NCBI GenBank assembly: GCA_025403435.1
Contig: CM046345.1
Location: forward strand, 3,417,052 to 3,481,051
From: Artocarpus heterophyllus
Taxonomy: Eukaryota > Streptophyta > Magnoliopsida > Rosales > Moraceae
Length of the DNA: 64,000 nt
Direction: 5' to 3'
The notes under the pieces are model-generated. The model had not been told where the DNA came from. It made no database searches and saw only the letters and a program-made list of their open reading frames with translations. Positions 49,385 through 60,978 of the stretch are shown here, piece after piece (the first letter of the stretch is position 1; every line of letters begins with the position of its first letter). The position numbers and the translations under genes were made by a program.

Positions 49385-50327
49385 CATAATTGGCTCTTCT
49401 TCAACTTAGAATTTTGAATGAATTATAAACGCTAAGACTCATATGTATATAATATATCTATAGATCTAATTAATATTCATATACATATGCATGGCATCCT
49501 GTGTTCTTAATTTGGGATTTTATATTTGTTTTAGTAATTTACTTAGTTGAGAGGTTGATCTCTATATAATGGTTATGAAGAAAGCTTTTGATTAATTAAG
49601 GTATGATGTAGCTTTTTCTTCCTTCTGCTGCTTGCTAGATTTTTTTTATTGTTGAATAAGTTTTTTTTTTCGGTTAAAAGAATTACTATTTTGCTAATTA
49701 ATTATTAAATGCCGGTAATGAATTTACTTATATTTCATAACCAAATTTCTTGTCCTTCAAAACTCCCCAATTTTTCACCAAGTACATTTGATAGCGGGAA
49801 CAAGCCTAAGGACGATATATAGTTATATAAATAATGGTCTAATTAAGATAATCGTATGTGCATGTACATGCAAAGAGAAAGAAAATTGATGAAAACTTGA
49901 ACAACATTCCAGAGAATCATTACTTTGTCTCTTTCTCTCCTATAATATATCATTCCCTATACATATTAAACGCTTTTGACTGACGTAGTAGCCAATTACC
50001 CCTAGTCTTTTACATATATATATATATATATAAACTAATTAGATTGCTTTCCTTTCAAAAAAAAAGACAAACAAACAAAGATTTCTTTTGGTCGGTGAAT
50101 GTACCTCCCTATCGCTTGTATAGTTTAATTGTATTCACCTTTGCTAAGTGTTTTTTTTCTCCTTTTTCTTTGATTAATATTTGTTCTTCACCACGATCCA
50201 AGTGTTGTAGGAAGCTAATATTATTTATACATTTCGCTCATAGAATGGAAATCAATATGTCTTCCTTTTTTGCAGAATGTAAAAGTTGCTTTCTATAGCT
50301 ATATCTACGAATTAGGCACGCGCCTAA
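49385..50327. other. 3' flank of the pseudogene, no gene seen
   Basis: AT-rich spacer with a TA run at about 50012-50031. It ends at the CACTA-like terminus. Confidence 0.55.
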
Positions 50328-50357
50328 CACTACTAGATGATAATGGATGAATTATAG

Positions 50358-51130
50358 AACCGACAACAAACTTGAAAACGACAATAATTTAGAAAACGAC
50401 ATCAGATCTCAAACGAGAATGAAGTCGTGAACTAAAAAGACGACAACTGCTTTGGAAACGACAATATCCTCATTAAATCGACATGGGTAAGTAAAACGGC
50501 ATCAAAACTGTATAAACGATGTTAACATTGTGGACATAAAACTTTAAAATCACTATAAGCAAGAAAGATATCAATACTTTGAAACGACAGTAAACGCATA
50601 AAACGAGAAAAGCACCGAGCAAAATCTTGTCATAAGACGAGATAAAGAAACGACACCAACTATATAGACGATAAAAACTCTAAAATGAGAATAACTTCTT
50701 GTTAAAACGCTGACAAACATAGCCTTAAAAAACGACAATAATTTCTCGAAATCCTGTCTAAGGATAATAATATTTAAAGATGTTGACTTCGTCAACAAAC
50801 GACAAGAACTTTAATAAACGAAATAAAAGGCCATCTACTTTGAAAACGACATAAACTAAAACATCACTTCAATTGCATAAAGGACGTCAAATTCAGGCAA
50901 CAAAAAGCTCGAAAATGACAGCCGCCGAGAGAAAGGACGGCAACCAATAAACGACAATATCCTCAACAAACGACGGTAAACTCCTCAAACGACAGCAGCC
51001 TCAGCAAAACGAGATTTACTTGGAGAACAAAACAACCGTAAAAACGACATAATCCGGAATAAAGACATTGACTGGAAAGTACATGTACCTCAGGAAATAT
51101 CCATATATAGTAAACGACGTTTAATTTGAA
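50358..51130 (+). repeat. AAACGAC motif array A
   Basis: Several dozen copies of (A)AACGACA and close variants (AAACGAG, AAACGAT, AAACGGC) are irregularly spaced at about 10-40 bp, nearly all in the same orientation. The array is homologous to 57190-58160. Confidence 0.85.
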
Positions 51131-52284
51131 AGCGACAACATACAAAGCCACATTGTGTGGTGATGCAACAAAACTGGGAAGAAAGAATTTTATCGGCCTA
51201 GACAAAGGATCTGAAAATCCACCTAAAGAAAACTTCATCGAAGGAAAAAACCTCAAATTAGGAGAGAAAATACTCAATATTTATATTCAATATCAATATT
51301 CTTATCTTCTTATAATTGGCTAAGAAGGATATTTATAGCCCTATAACAAAACAATAATAAATACTCACTACAATAAACGAGACACATAACGATAAACTAA
51401 TAACAAAATAAAATTAAAATATAAAAAAATTTATTATAGTTATAATCTCTCTAAACCTTAAAGAAAATGGACAACTTTTTTTCACGATTCATGTCGGCCC
51501 TTTAAATCTTTATACTCCTTATTCCTTTATTGAAGCAAAAAGACGCAGACTTAATTACGCCATATACAAGTACAATTAATTAAGTTCCGTTAACATACAT
51601 AGATTTTTAAGAGAAGATACAACCGACAAAATTAAGGAACTCACGAGCATTTCAACTAGGTTAGCAACAAAATAAGGTTTATATATATATAGATATATTA
51701 AAAAAGTAGAGTACCAATGCAATATGACATTGAAAACAAGGGTACCATAATAATAATAATTCTTATTAATATAATATTGTTATAAGAGGGTTGGGGTTGG
51801 ATATGCAATTTATCAATGCTAACTTCGTCGAACAAAAAAAAATGCATGAACGGGTAATGCAACGTTAAGCATCTTGTCGTAAATAATCCTAAAATTTACA
51901 ATGCTAATGTATGTGTTTTTTTTTTTAGGAAACGTGTAACGTCGCAAAAATTATGACGTATAATTAATGAATTTATTAGACTAATTACGTATTATTTGCG
52001 TGCCAAATCCAAATTTCAATAATATTTTTAGGATTTACGTATTTGAAAAATATGGATTTGGTGACTTTGATCATTTTTTGAAATTTGTTTTTGATCTTGA
52101 ATTTTTGGGAAATTACATTTTTGCCTTTGATTAAAAAAAAAAGGGGGAAACTTCATCTATGTCGTTCCACGTGATCTTCCACATTTCAAAAACTTGAGTT
52201 GCCAAATTAAATTTCCAACGCACCGCTTGGACCAATGTTAAATAGAAGTTGTCCTTGAGAAAATCATTGACCAATGTTAAAGAC
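51131..52284. repeat. Dispersed repeat R, copy 2
   Basis: 51254-52130 is collinear with 33823-34690. The part to 51660 also matches 58160-58436. It contains a TA microsatellite at about 51680-51700 that is absent from copy 1. No ORF is supported. Confidence 0.75.
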
Positions 52285-55190
52285 TAACGGTCCGTTTATT
52301 TCGTGCATTAACTGGATTCTTTGGACAGAATTTTAGATTGGACATTGTGACACCCGTTATTCTCCTAACGGGTATTGAGGTAATTAAATTAATTTTTAAT
52401 GTATAAAAAAAATTGCTTCATTTAAATTTATTTTATAATATTTATTTTTATATATTTTTAAATTTTCTAAAATTCTCATATATTTATTTAGTATGATTAC
52501 TAAAAAGCCTTAGAACTTCTAATAAATCTCAAAAATGTCATATTGGCATTATGTGTGTTAAAGTCTTTAGATGAGACATAAGGATATCTTTTCCAACTAC
52601 TCTTGACCCTCATTTTCTTTATTTCCTCCGTGACATGCTTCAACATGTCTCCTCTATAATTGTTTCTATCACTTCTCTTCAAAGACTTCATCTTTTCTTC
52701 CTTTCTCTTCCACGGTTCCCACACTCTTCTTCTCATTTCTTTGCTGAAGCAAAATACTTAGAGAACTTCTTCAAGGCAGCCATAAAAATCAGCCACGATC
52801 ACCTCCATTTGAGCAAGAATTTCAGTCATACCGAACTAAAGGAACCTGTTTTGAAGCCATTTCAAGCTTCCAACTAACCATAATCCGAGGTTAGAATCTT
52901 ATGAACAAATTTAGTCTTTCATTTATAAATTTTCTTTTATACTAAAGGATTATTCAAATTTGCGTTCTTAAACCTAAGTATATGTTTGTTGCTATTTTGG
53001 AGCATATGTATGAAGTCTAAGTGTATATGCCCTAGACAGAAAATTTATATTGTTAAACTTTGTAATACCTCTATGGGCAGTGGTTATTTCTTGAAATTCT
53101 AAGATTAAATTAAAATGAATTTTATGAATTGGTTTGCATATTTGAAAAGTAGCATCCTAGGCTTTCTAACGAGCTATCATAAACCTAAATCGGAGTTGTA
53201 TTTTATTTTCTAAGAATTATTTAATTTTTGTATTGGAAACTAGTAAATCTGCCAGTTTGTTATGGTATACCAGCTGCTAACCTGAACCAAGAACCCATCT
53301 TTGCTCACCACCTAATTCTTTAATGTCTTGCAACCTTTCCAATATTATCCTAAGTGATTGATGAATCTTATTAGGGACTAAAACATATAGATTACTTGTT
53401 CACATTTTATATTGTGTTAAGACAATAATTGTTTACTGTGGTATTCGAAAGAGATTTATATAAAAGCTTTAATGGCATACTAGTAAGATAGGTTTACACA
53501 TGATTTATTTATGAATGTAGTTGTATGTTGTGCTTTAGTTTTAATTGTCCTTATGCACGCCTTAGGATCAAGGGAGTATGGAGCTAACGTTAACTGATTC
53601 CAGGATTAAAAGATTGTTGATAAGCTTGAAAGGTAGGGATTCTATTACTCATCTTTTGTGAGGTTTTTATAGAATTAAAATTGATTGTTTTGCCGCAATA
53701 TATATATATCTATGTTGAATTGATATTATATGATTATCACATATGAAACTATGACATGGACTCGTCTTGTATTGTACGGCGAGGAACATAATGAATTGAC
53801 ACATGTTATAAATTGAGAAGCATGGTTAGGAAAACTAACTCTATTGATAATGATTCAATATAGAGAAATTGTGAGACATGAAGAGGGCGACGGTTACGTC
53901 CTTGGGCATGAATACCCTAAAAGGTAAAATAGGGGGAAGGCGATGACGCTTCCTTGGGTTGAAAGTCCCAGAACACACTGTACAGGAATCGATTTGGTGA
54001 GGACTCGGGGCTTGATGTCCCCTCACCGGAACACCCTTGGAATGTTTATAGGGTGATCAAGTGCGCCCATTTGGGTTTCGATGAGTTGAGTGATACTCAA
54101 TTTAACATGGATACCTAGGAACAATGATAATTGGTAATATTTGTATAAATGTGTAATTATGACACTTGGTAATGATTAACTACGGTATCCATAAGATGTG
54201 ATCATAATAAACCTCATAATCTGGAATATGATGTAACTTATTAACCATGCAGGTTTTAATGTGGTAATGATAAAAACCTAAATGTGAGTAATGGCTTTCT
54301 CTACTGAGCATAGTGTTGCTCATTCCCTTATGTTTATATCTTTTCAGGACTCACTAAGTGTGAGGTGGCTACGAGAAATATAGTTGAGGAAGTGATGTAG
54401 CTATATTACATTGGGATTGCTTCAATTGTTGAGAATGTTCTTCATGATAATGTAAGCATCAATTGTTACTTTCTGTGACTGTATTACAATGTGTTGAGGG
54501 TTAAAATGATGATGACAACAGTTTATATTATTAAATTTAAAGTGCTACATTAAAACTGTGGTTTATTTATCGTTTATATTTTTATTTTTGAGTTGAGAGT
54601 TTTCATTTAAGTCCCGGGCAAATTTTATTTTTAAGGTTTTACTTTTATTATTTATTTTTATTTTATCTCATTAAAAACTGTTAACCCCCACATAGGGGCG
54701 TTACAGACATGGATATGTCTTTAGTGGTATTAATATTCGAATCTCAATTTGAATATCAATTGAGTTTTGAGTGCAAAGTTTGAGTTTTGATCCCTTAAAT
54801 TTTCAAGATTTAAATTGAAATGCTATAGTATAGATTACCTTTTTTTAGCTTTTCTCTCTCTTATACTTAGGAAAAAAATATCATAACTTGTTTCTTTTAT
54901 ATCCGATTGAGACAATTCTTTTTTTATTGCATTCAAAATGAAGAGAAAATTGAGATTCATAATGCATATTTTTTAACATCATGAACATTAAAATTTTGTT
55001 AGATTTATTGACAAATCAAAAACTTTTCCACTATCTATCCAAATGCAAATTATACTATTATTCTCTATTCAGATTAACACTTGAACTGCTCATCCAAACA
55101 TCAATTCAAATAGCAATTCAAATCACACAACTCAAATCAAAATATTCCAAATTAATATAATTTAAATCCATCTACCAAATGGGTTAGTTT
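52285..55190. mobile_element. MITE-like repeat M, interrupted by a solo LTR
   Basis: The left end CTAACGGTCCGTTTATTT and the right end ending CCAAATGGGTTAG form an imperfect inverted repeat. Without the solo LTR (52346-54705) it is about 0.5 kb. Related copies are at 31370-33822 (also hit by a solo LTR) and, inverted, at 58436-58962. End style suggests PIF/Harbinger type. Confidence 0.55.
52346..54705 (+). mobile_element. Solo LTR of the LOG-carrying element family (2360 bp, longer form)
   Basis: It starts TGTGACACCCG and ends GGGGCGTTACA, flanked by GACAT at 52341-52345 and 54706-54710. It is the reverse complement, over most of its length, of 6891-8780. It contains about 85 bp (around 52756-52845) and about 385 bp (around 53129-53512) that the 1890-bp LTRs lack. 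No internal region remains. Confidence 0.93.
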
Positions 55191-55559
55191 TGAGAACTTT
55201 TAACCCTCTTTTAAATGTTTATGATTGGAACCATTTATAACCATCCATTCATATGACCACATGTTTTTTATTTTGCAATTCTCGTTCTATGTAAAGACCA
55301 CTTCCTTAATGTGATATTTATTTCATGTTCAAACTTTTTTACATTTCAAATGTAATTTCAAAACCATCGTTCACATTACATAGGCTCAAATCCATCAATT
55401 CAAATCACAATATTCAAAACATCTTCAATTCAAACCCGCATATCAAACAGGCTCTGAAGTTATTCACATTTTTTTGGTTTACGAGAAAATGGAAGTTCTG
55501 GTAAATCATTTTAAGTCACATTTGGTATATGGGTTGTTGCCGTTTGAATCTATGAATTT
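55191..55559. other. Intergenic, no gene seen
   Basis: AT-rich flank of the MITE. Words such as AATTCAAATCACA recur here and in the MITE, suggesting an overlapping older copy ending near AACAGGCTC (55447-55455). Confidence 0.4.
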
Positions 55560-56600
55560 AGGTTAAATAAGTAAAGTTATAAAACATTAAGGATGATTAA
55601 AAGAGGCAAAACCCACAACGACTTTATCATCAAGCCAAAGTACCAAAAAGAAAAAAAGAAAAAAAAAACCGAAATCGACTTAAAACGAAATTCTCTTGGC
55701 GGTAAAATTGCAACGAAAAAAAAAAAAAATCGAGTAAATATACATACATAAATACACACATATATATATTTATATATTATAGGAACGAGAAACACAAGAA
55801 CGATAATAACCTCATAAACGACAAGTGCTTGAAACGACTCAACAACTGACTCCGACATCACATATCAACGACAATAAACCAAAAGGGCATACAACTCCAA
55901 ACGACATTAACATTAAACGAACCAAGAATCCTCAGAATTCAAGAATCCTGTCCAAAAACTTGCTTTTCAAAAACTTAATCCCTCAGTTTTAGTGAACCTA
56001 ATCTAAAAAGTATCAGATGCAAAAACTGTCATTGGGGCTGGTCGCACGACGTGTCGTTGGGTTTATGTAATGCCTCTACCTTATGTCGTTTCTTCATTTA
56101 GTTTTAGTTGCCAGTGTCGTTGATTTAACCTAGCTACTGGTGTTGGTACTATGGAAACAAGCTGCAAAAAAGACATCAATTAAAATAAGCTCCATGAACT
56201 GCAAGACAACATCCAGTCAATAAACGACAATCACCAAAATACATCAGATGTCAAACAGCAATAAACCAAAAAAACGACACCAACATGAAACGACATAAAA
56301 ATAAAAACGACATCAAAACCACGATGATAAATCATCCGTTCTTTTCTAACTCAACCAAAGATAAAAGCGAACTAAAATCAATTTAATCATACAAACAAAC
56401 AGCAAAAACGACATCAATTAAATAAGCAATATGAACTACAAAAATACGACATCAGATGTCAAACGGCAATAAACCCAAAAACGACATAAAATGTGCAAAC
56501 GACATTAAAACCACCATTAGATTCGATCATAAAAACAAGCTGTAAAACACCCAGCAAAGGCCAGCGAACGATAATTCCGAACAATAACCAGTTATTTATC
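55560..56600. repeat. AAACGAC motif array B, with an inverted central part
   Basis: AACGACA variants dominate 55790-55920 and 56210-56520 on the + strand. Between them, about 56044-56130, the complementary form TGTCGTT appears several times instead. The array borders the downstream side of the gene at 56647-57030. Confidence 0.75.
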
Positions 56601-56646
56601 TGATCTCGATGATATTATTATCTACACGAATAAAAAAAAAGTCCGA

Positions 56647-57030
56647 TCAAGCGTGGGAGGTGATTTCAAGAGCCTTGGTCTTGAACCTGTAGCGAGGGGC
56701 CCTAGGGATGACCTGGCTGGGGCCGAAGTGGAACTGCCCAGGACTGTATGTCATCGGACGGCCGTCATCGTAGACGTACCCGACCAGACGCCCACAGTTA
56801 TTGCACTTGATCTTCGTCCTCTTCCTCTGGATTCCCCAGTAGTTGACCGTCTCGAAGAAAGGCCGGATCTTGTCCTCCTTCTCGAACAGGAACTTGGCGG
56901 CGTCGCCCACGGCGGCGAACGACAGCGTCCCCTTGTTGCCGGCCTCGAAGTAGAAGTCCGCCGGGTACAGATTTTCCGTTCGGAGGTTAAGGTCGGTCCC
57001 ACACTCCCCGCAGCTGTAGATCGAAGCCAT
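56647..57030 (-). CDS. Plant protein of the At4g08330-like family (two CxxC pairs), intact and intronless
   Basis: An uninterrupted 127-aa ORF from ATG 57030 (MASIYSCGECG) to TGA 56647. Two Cys pairs, CGEC (residues 7-10) and CNNC (76-79), can form one zinc site of the Mss4/MsrB-like type. They bracket a conserved middle with FFETVNYWGIQRKRTKIKC and a C-terminal GPSQVIPRAPRYRFK. The family is plant-specific as far as I know and of unknown biochemical function; the Arabidopsis namesake is annotated chloroplastic, but I see no obvious transit peptide here. The coding sequence is clearly GC-richer than everything around it. It is flanked on both sides by AAACGAC arrays, so it may lie inside a DNA transposon. 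It is the only intact ordinary gene in the window. Confidence 0.85.
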   Translation of the reverse strand: MASIYSCGECGTDLNLRTENLYPADFYFEAGNKGTLSFAAVGDAAKFLFEKEDKIRPFFETVNYWGIQRKRTKIKCNNCGRLVGYVYDDGRPMTYSPGQFHFGPSQVIPRAPRYRFKTKALEITSHA

Positions 57031-57169
57031 CTGATTGATTGATTGATTTTTTTTTTTTTTTTTGAGTGGGATTGATTGGGTTTTGAAGAAGAGAATTTAT
57101 TTATTTATTTTTTTTTTAATTTTCAAAACCGCGTGTTTTTTGGCTGGACCTGACGCCTTAGCCCTTAGC
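57031..57169 (-). promoter_or_regulatory. 5' flank of the At4g08330-like gene
   Basis: It has GATT repeats and T-runs (A-rich on the coding strand) directly upstream of the start codon, then a TTTATTTATTTATT tract. No clear TATA element can be singled out. Confidence 0.35.
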
Positions 57170-57602
57170 TGACGACAAATTTTGTAACAAATGACAATGA
57201 TAGAATAATAGAATCGACAAGAAACTTAAAACGACAACAATATAGAATACGACATTAGATTCCAAACGAGAATGAAGTGATGAACTAAAAGGACTGGAAA
57301 AGACAATAACAAAACATACGACATCAGATGTCAAACGAGAATGAAGTCATGAACTGGAAAGACGACATCTGCCTTGGAAACGGCAATGTCATCATTATGA
57401 TGACATTGGCAAGTAGAACGTATAAACGATGTTAACATTGACGACATGAACTTTCAAAAATCACTATACGCAAAAAAATATCAAAAGTTTGAAACGACAG
57501 TGAACTCATAAAACGAGAAAATCCTCAAAAAAAAAAGAAGAGAAAAGCATCGACCTAGATCTCGTAAGAAAACGACATAGAGTGAATAAACGACTACAAC
57601 AG

Positions 57603-57654
<52 letters not shown>

Positions 57655-58160
57655 TTAAGCAAAGAAAAACTTCCAACTCGATGAGGCCCACCCGTATAAA
57701 AGACATAGACGGAAGCCTGCTCTAGATAAATAGAACTGCACTTGAGCAAAACTTGTCAGTACCATGTTCTTTAAAAAAGCAACAATAATCTCTCGAACAT
57801 TCTGTCTTAAGGACAACACTCTTAAAAGGTGATGTTGACTCACCAAAAAAACGACAGGAATTTTAATAATCGACAATTAAAAAACCCATAACGACAAACA
57901 CGATTTCTCTTATAACTTCAAACAACAAAAACCAAGAAATCCGACAATATTCTCAACAAACGTGCGAAAACTCCTGAAAAGACAAAACAAGAACAGTAGC
58001 GCCAGCAAAACGAGATTGACTTGGAGAACAAGAGAACATTAACCGTAAAAACGACATAAACCGGAAAAAGTTAAAAAGTTATTGACTGGAAACAACATGT
58101 GCATAAGAAAATATCCATAATAAACGATATTTAACTTGAAAACGACAATTTACAAAGCCA
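57170..58160 (+). repeat. AAACGAC motif array C, with a poly(A) tract
   Basis: It is homologous to array A in the same orientation (shared GAGAATGAAGT, TATAAACGATGTTAACATTG and GTTTGAAACGACAGT). It is interrupted by a ~38-bp A run at about 57609-57646. Confidence 0.85.
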
Positions 58161-59037
58161 TATTAAATTTGGAAACTACAACAGCCTCCCAAAACAGATA
58201 ATGCGTGGAGAATCCAACTGTGTACTGTAACGAAGAGAAATGACCTTAGGAAAAAAAAAAATGAAGTAATGACAACCATTTTTTAATTATTATTGTAGGC
58301 CCCTTGAATCTTCATGCTCCTTAATCCTTCGTTGATGTAAAAGGACGCAGACTAATTACACCATACATACGTATAATAATTAATTTCCCTCAAAATGCTT
58401 AAATTTTTAAGAGAGGGTATAGCCGACAATATTAAGAGTCCTGTTGGTAAATGGATTTGAATTAGTGATTTAATTTGAGTTAATGTGATTTGAATTAGGA
58501 TTTGAGTTAGTGATTTGAATTGACGTTTGGATGTGCATTTAAGTTTTAATCTGAGTATAGAATAAAATTGAAATTTGTGTTTGAAGAGGTAGTGAAAATA
58601 GTTTTTGATTTATTAATAAATTTAATAAAATCTTAATGTTAATGATCTTAAAAAATATGCAATATGAATCTTGGTTTATTTCTCTCTTCATTAAGAATAC
58701 GGTGAAAAAAATTATCTCAATTGGATATCAAATGAAAAAGTTATGATTTTTTTCTCAAATATAAGAGAGATAATTTTAGTTTTTATTGTGGCAAAGATAT
58801 CTAAGTTTAAGAGGGATGAGAACTCTGAAAACTTAGATTCTTGATACTCAAATTATTTAAATTTTGGAGGAAACAAACACGTATCCGAAGGATTCTTGAT
58901 ACTCGAATCTAAATTTGAGTCCATTGAGTTAAAAGAATGCATGAAACAAACATGCCCTAAGGAACTCACAAACATTTTAACTAGGTTGGCACTTTGATGA
59001 ACAATCTACCCAACATGAAATTCTATTTTCTATAGTG
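58161..59037. repeat. Dispersed repeat R, copy 3, split by MITE M
   Basis: 58280-58436 and 58962-58990 match copies 1 and 2 (ACGCAGAC-TAATTAC; AAGGAACTCAC-A-CATTT-AACTAGGTT). After CTAGGTTGGC the sequence differs from the other copies and ends CTATAGTG. Confidence 0.7.
58437..58961 (-). mobile_element. MITE-like repeat M, inverted copy
   Basis: About 525 bp with TAA on both sides, inside repeat R where the uninterrupted copies read ATTAAGGAACTC. Ends: GAGTCCTGTTGGTAAATG and, complemented, GGGCATGTTTGTTTCATG. The TAA duplication and end sequence fit Tourist/PIF-Harbinger MITEs. Confidence 0.68.
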
Positions 59038-60680
59038 TCGGCTTTGCTGCTGCTTTTTCTTCTTCTAATTCCGAATTTTTTCAAATATTTCGCCCTTTTC
59101 AATTGTCCTTGTGTTAACACCTTTATTTTCTTTTTCCACATACGTTGATATTAATCCATATTTCACAAGATGTTTATGTGTTTATGGAGATCAAAAAAAA
59201 ATTTTTTTTTTTTGAAAGGATATGGACGTCATGTGGACGTGTGTGATACAAGATTTTGTTTTTAGCCATCTGATATAAATAAGATAGTTGTAACAAATTT
59301 GATATTTAAAAAAATTGTGATATTTATGAGCATTGAATTTAGAAAACTCATTAAATATTATTTTAGAAGGGCAACTTGTTATTTACCTACTGCCATGACT
59401 TTTTTAATCATTTTTTAATTAAAAATAGAACCTAATTACAGATTCATTTTCTCATTTTTGAATCTCATTCATAATTTGATTTCATATTATGTTTATTCTT
59501 TATTTTAATTCCCTAATTTTCATTCCGTGATTCTTTTTCACTTTAATTAAGAATGAGTTGGTTTGCACTAGCCTAACTAAAATAGTTTAAAATCAAAGAG
59601 CCATCCGTTTGCATTCTTTTTCCTTTTCTTCTCAAATTTCTTATCTTTTTAACCACTGAGAATCTTGTTTGTTCTCTCCGTGCCCTTTGGCTTACCAGAT
59701 ATTGAGACCGAACAAAACAAACAATACTACCAAAAAGGAAAAAAAATGTATTTTCTTTTAATTTATGTTTTTCAATCCGTAAAGCAACTTATTGTAGCAA
59801 TCAGATTGGAAAGAAACTAACCCTTAGCACAAGAAAGTGTAAAAGGGTCAAGAACAGGAGAGAGAAGCAAATGAAAAAAATGGAAATATGTAGACTTTTG
59901 AGTAATTTCTTATTATTTGTATGTATGATCTCTTCTCCATGTGGCATCGTCTTGTGGTTTTGTGTTCTATTCTGTAAGTTTTCGTGAGTTATAAAATTAA
60001 AAAAAGTGTTTTCTAAATATTAGTTTTTTAACAATTAATGTGTTATTGTTTTATTTTGATTTTTGAATTTCATATTAATATGATATCATTTTTTGTTCTT
60101 TGAATCGTCTAACTTTATAGACTCTCAAAACATTGTTTTATTTAACATTTAAATATGTTTATTTTTCAAAATTTTTGTAAGCCATTATTTTCATATACGC
60201 ATTGTAATATTTAATTGTGGTGGTAAGTTAAAACTATGAATATTGAAGTTTTGTTATTTTGTGAATTCAAACAATTAAGGGCCGTAACATTTTTAAATTT
60301 TACTAATTAATTAAATAAATTAATTAATGATAAATCAAAGTTAAAAAATATATATAAAGCAAAAAATAAAAGAAATAAAAGGAAAGTTTAATAATAAATA
60401 AAGTATGTAAAGTTGTTATAAAGTTAGATAAGTTTGGTTTCGTAGCCTCTTTAACTCGAGTAAATAAGCTCTAGGGGATGCTTCAACACCTAGTACCTTA
60501 GTTCAATTGGTCTGGGAGTTACTAACTTAAAGCTCGTTAAATAGGTTATGGTGAAAGCTTAAGGGAAACATTGCACTTTCTACCACTATTGTAAGTTTAA
60601 TTTTTGTTTATATTTCTGCTCTTTAATTGTTCTAATAAATAAATTTGAAATGTTACTGCCTGCCTGCAGGAGTTATTTAA
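59038..60680. other. Intergenic, no gene seen
   Basis: AT-rich spacer with long T runs and no ORF of note. A more GC-balanced piece at about 60430-60590 is unidentified. Confidence 0.5.
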
Positions 60681-60978
60681 ATCAAAATATCATAATAATT
60701 TTATTCTTAGTTTTTGATAAAACTTCACATTTATTCATTATTACTTGGTTCACTAAGTTTGGCTTGTATACATTTTGTTAAATGGCATATAAATTATTCA
60801 AATAAAATTTTTGTTTCATTAGTCTATCTAGTTAAGTGAGTCAAATTATAGTTAGATGGTTTGAATCAAAATATCATAATAATTTTATTCGTAGTTTTTG
60901 ATGAAACTTCACGTTTATTCATTATTACTTGGTTCACTAAGTCTAGCTTGTATACGTTTTGTTAAATGGCATATACAT
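60681..60978. repeat. Direct duplication next to an LTR insertion
   Basis: 60681-60794 and 60865-60978 are about 93-95% identical (ATCAAAATATCATAATAATT ... AATGGCATATA), offset by 184 bp. The second copy is interrupted at 60979 by the start of an LTR. Confidence 0.88.

Larger units (their letters stand above)
50328..59037. mobile_element. CACTA-like region: possible single or composite DNA transposon
   Basis: The left edge reads CACTACTAGA (50328-50337), a typical CACTA start, and is followed at once by a dense array of AAACGAC motifs resembling transposase-binding subterminal repeats. The candidate right edge ends CTATAGTG (59030-59037), the complement of CACTATAG. The 3-bp flanks (TAA left, TCG right) do not match, and the left and right arrays are direct rather than inverted copies, so this may be fused or rearranged copies rather than one clean element. 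No transposase is present. The interval contains a solo LTR, a MITE and one host-type gene. Confidence 0.4.

Noticed and set aside
56653..57042. 129-aa ORF on the + strand opposite the At4g08330-like gene
   Set aside because: It is a shadow of a GC-rich coding sequence; the - strand product has conserved CxxC pairs and family motifs.
50328..59037. A single complete CACTA transposon carrying the At4g08330-like gene
   Set aside because: Not asserted as fact: the terminal 3-bp flanks differ (TAA, TCG), arrays A and C are direct rather than inverted, and no transposase is present.
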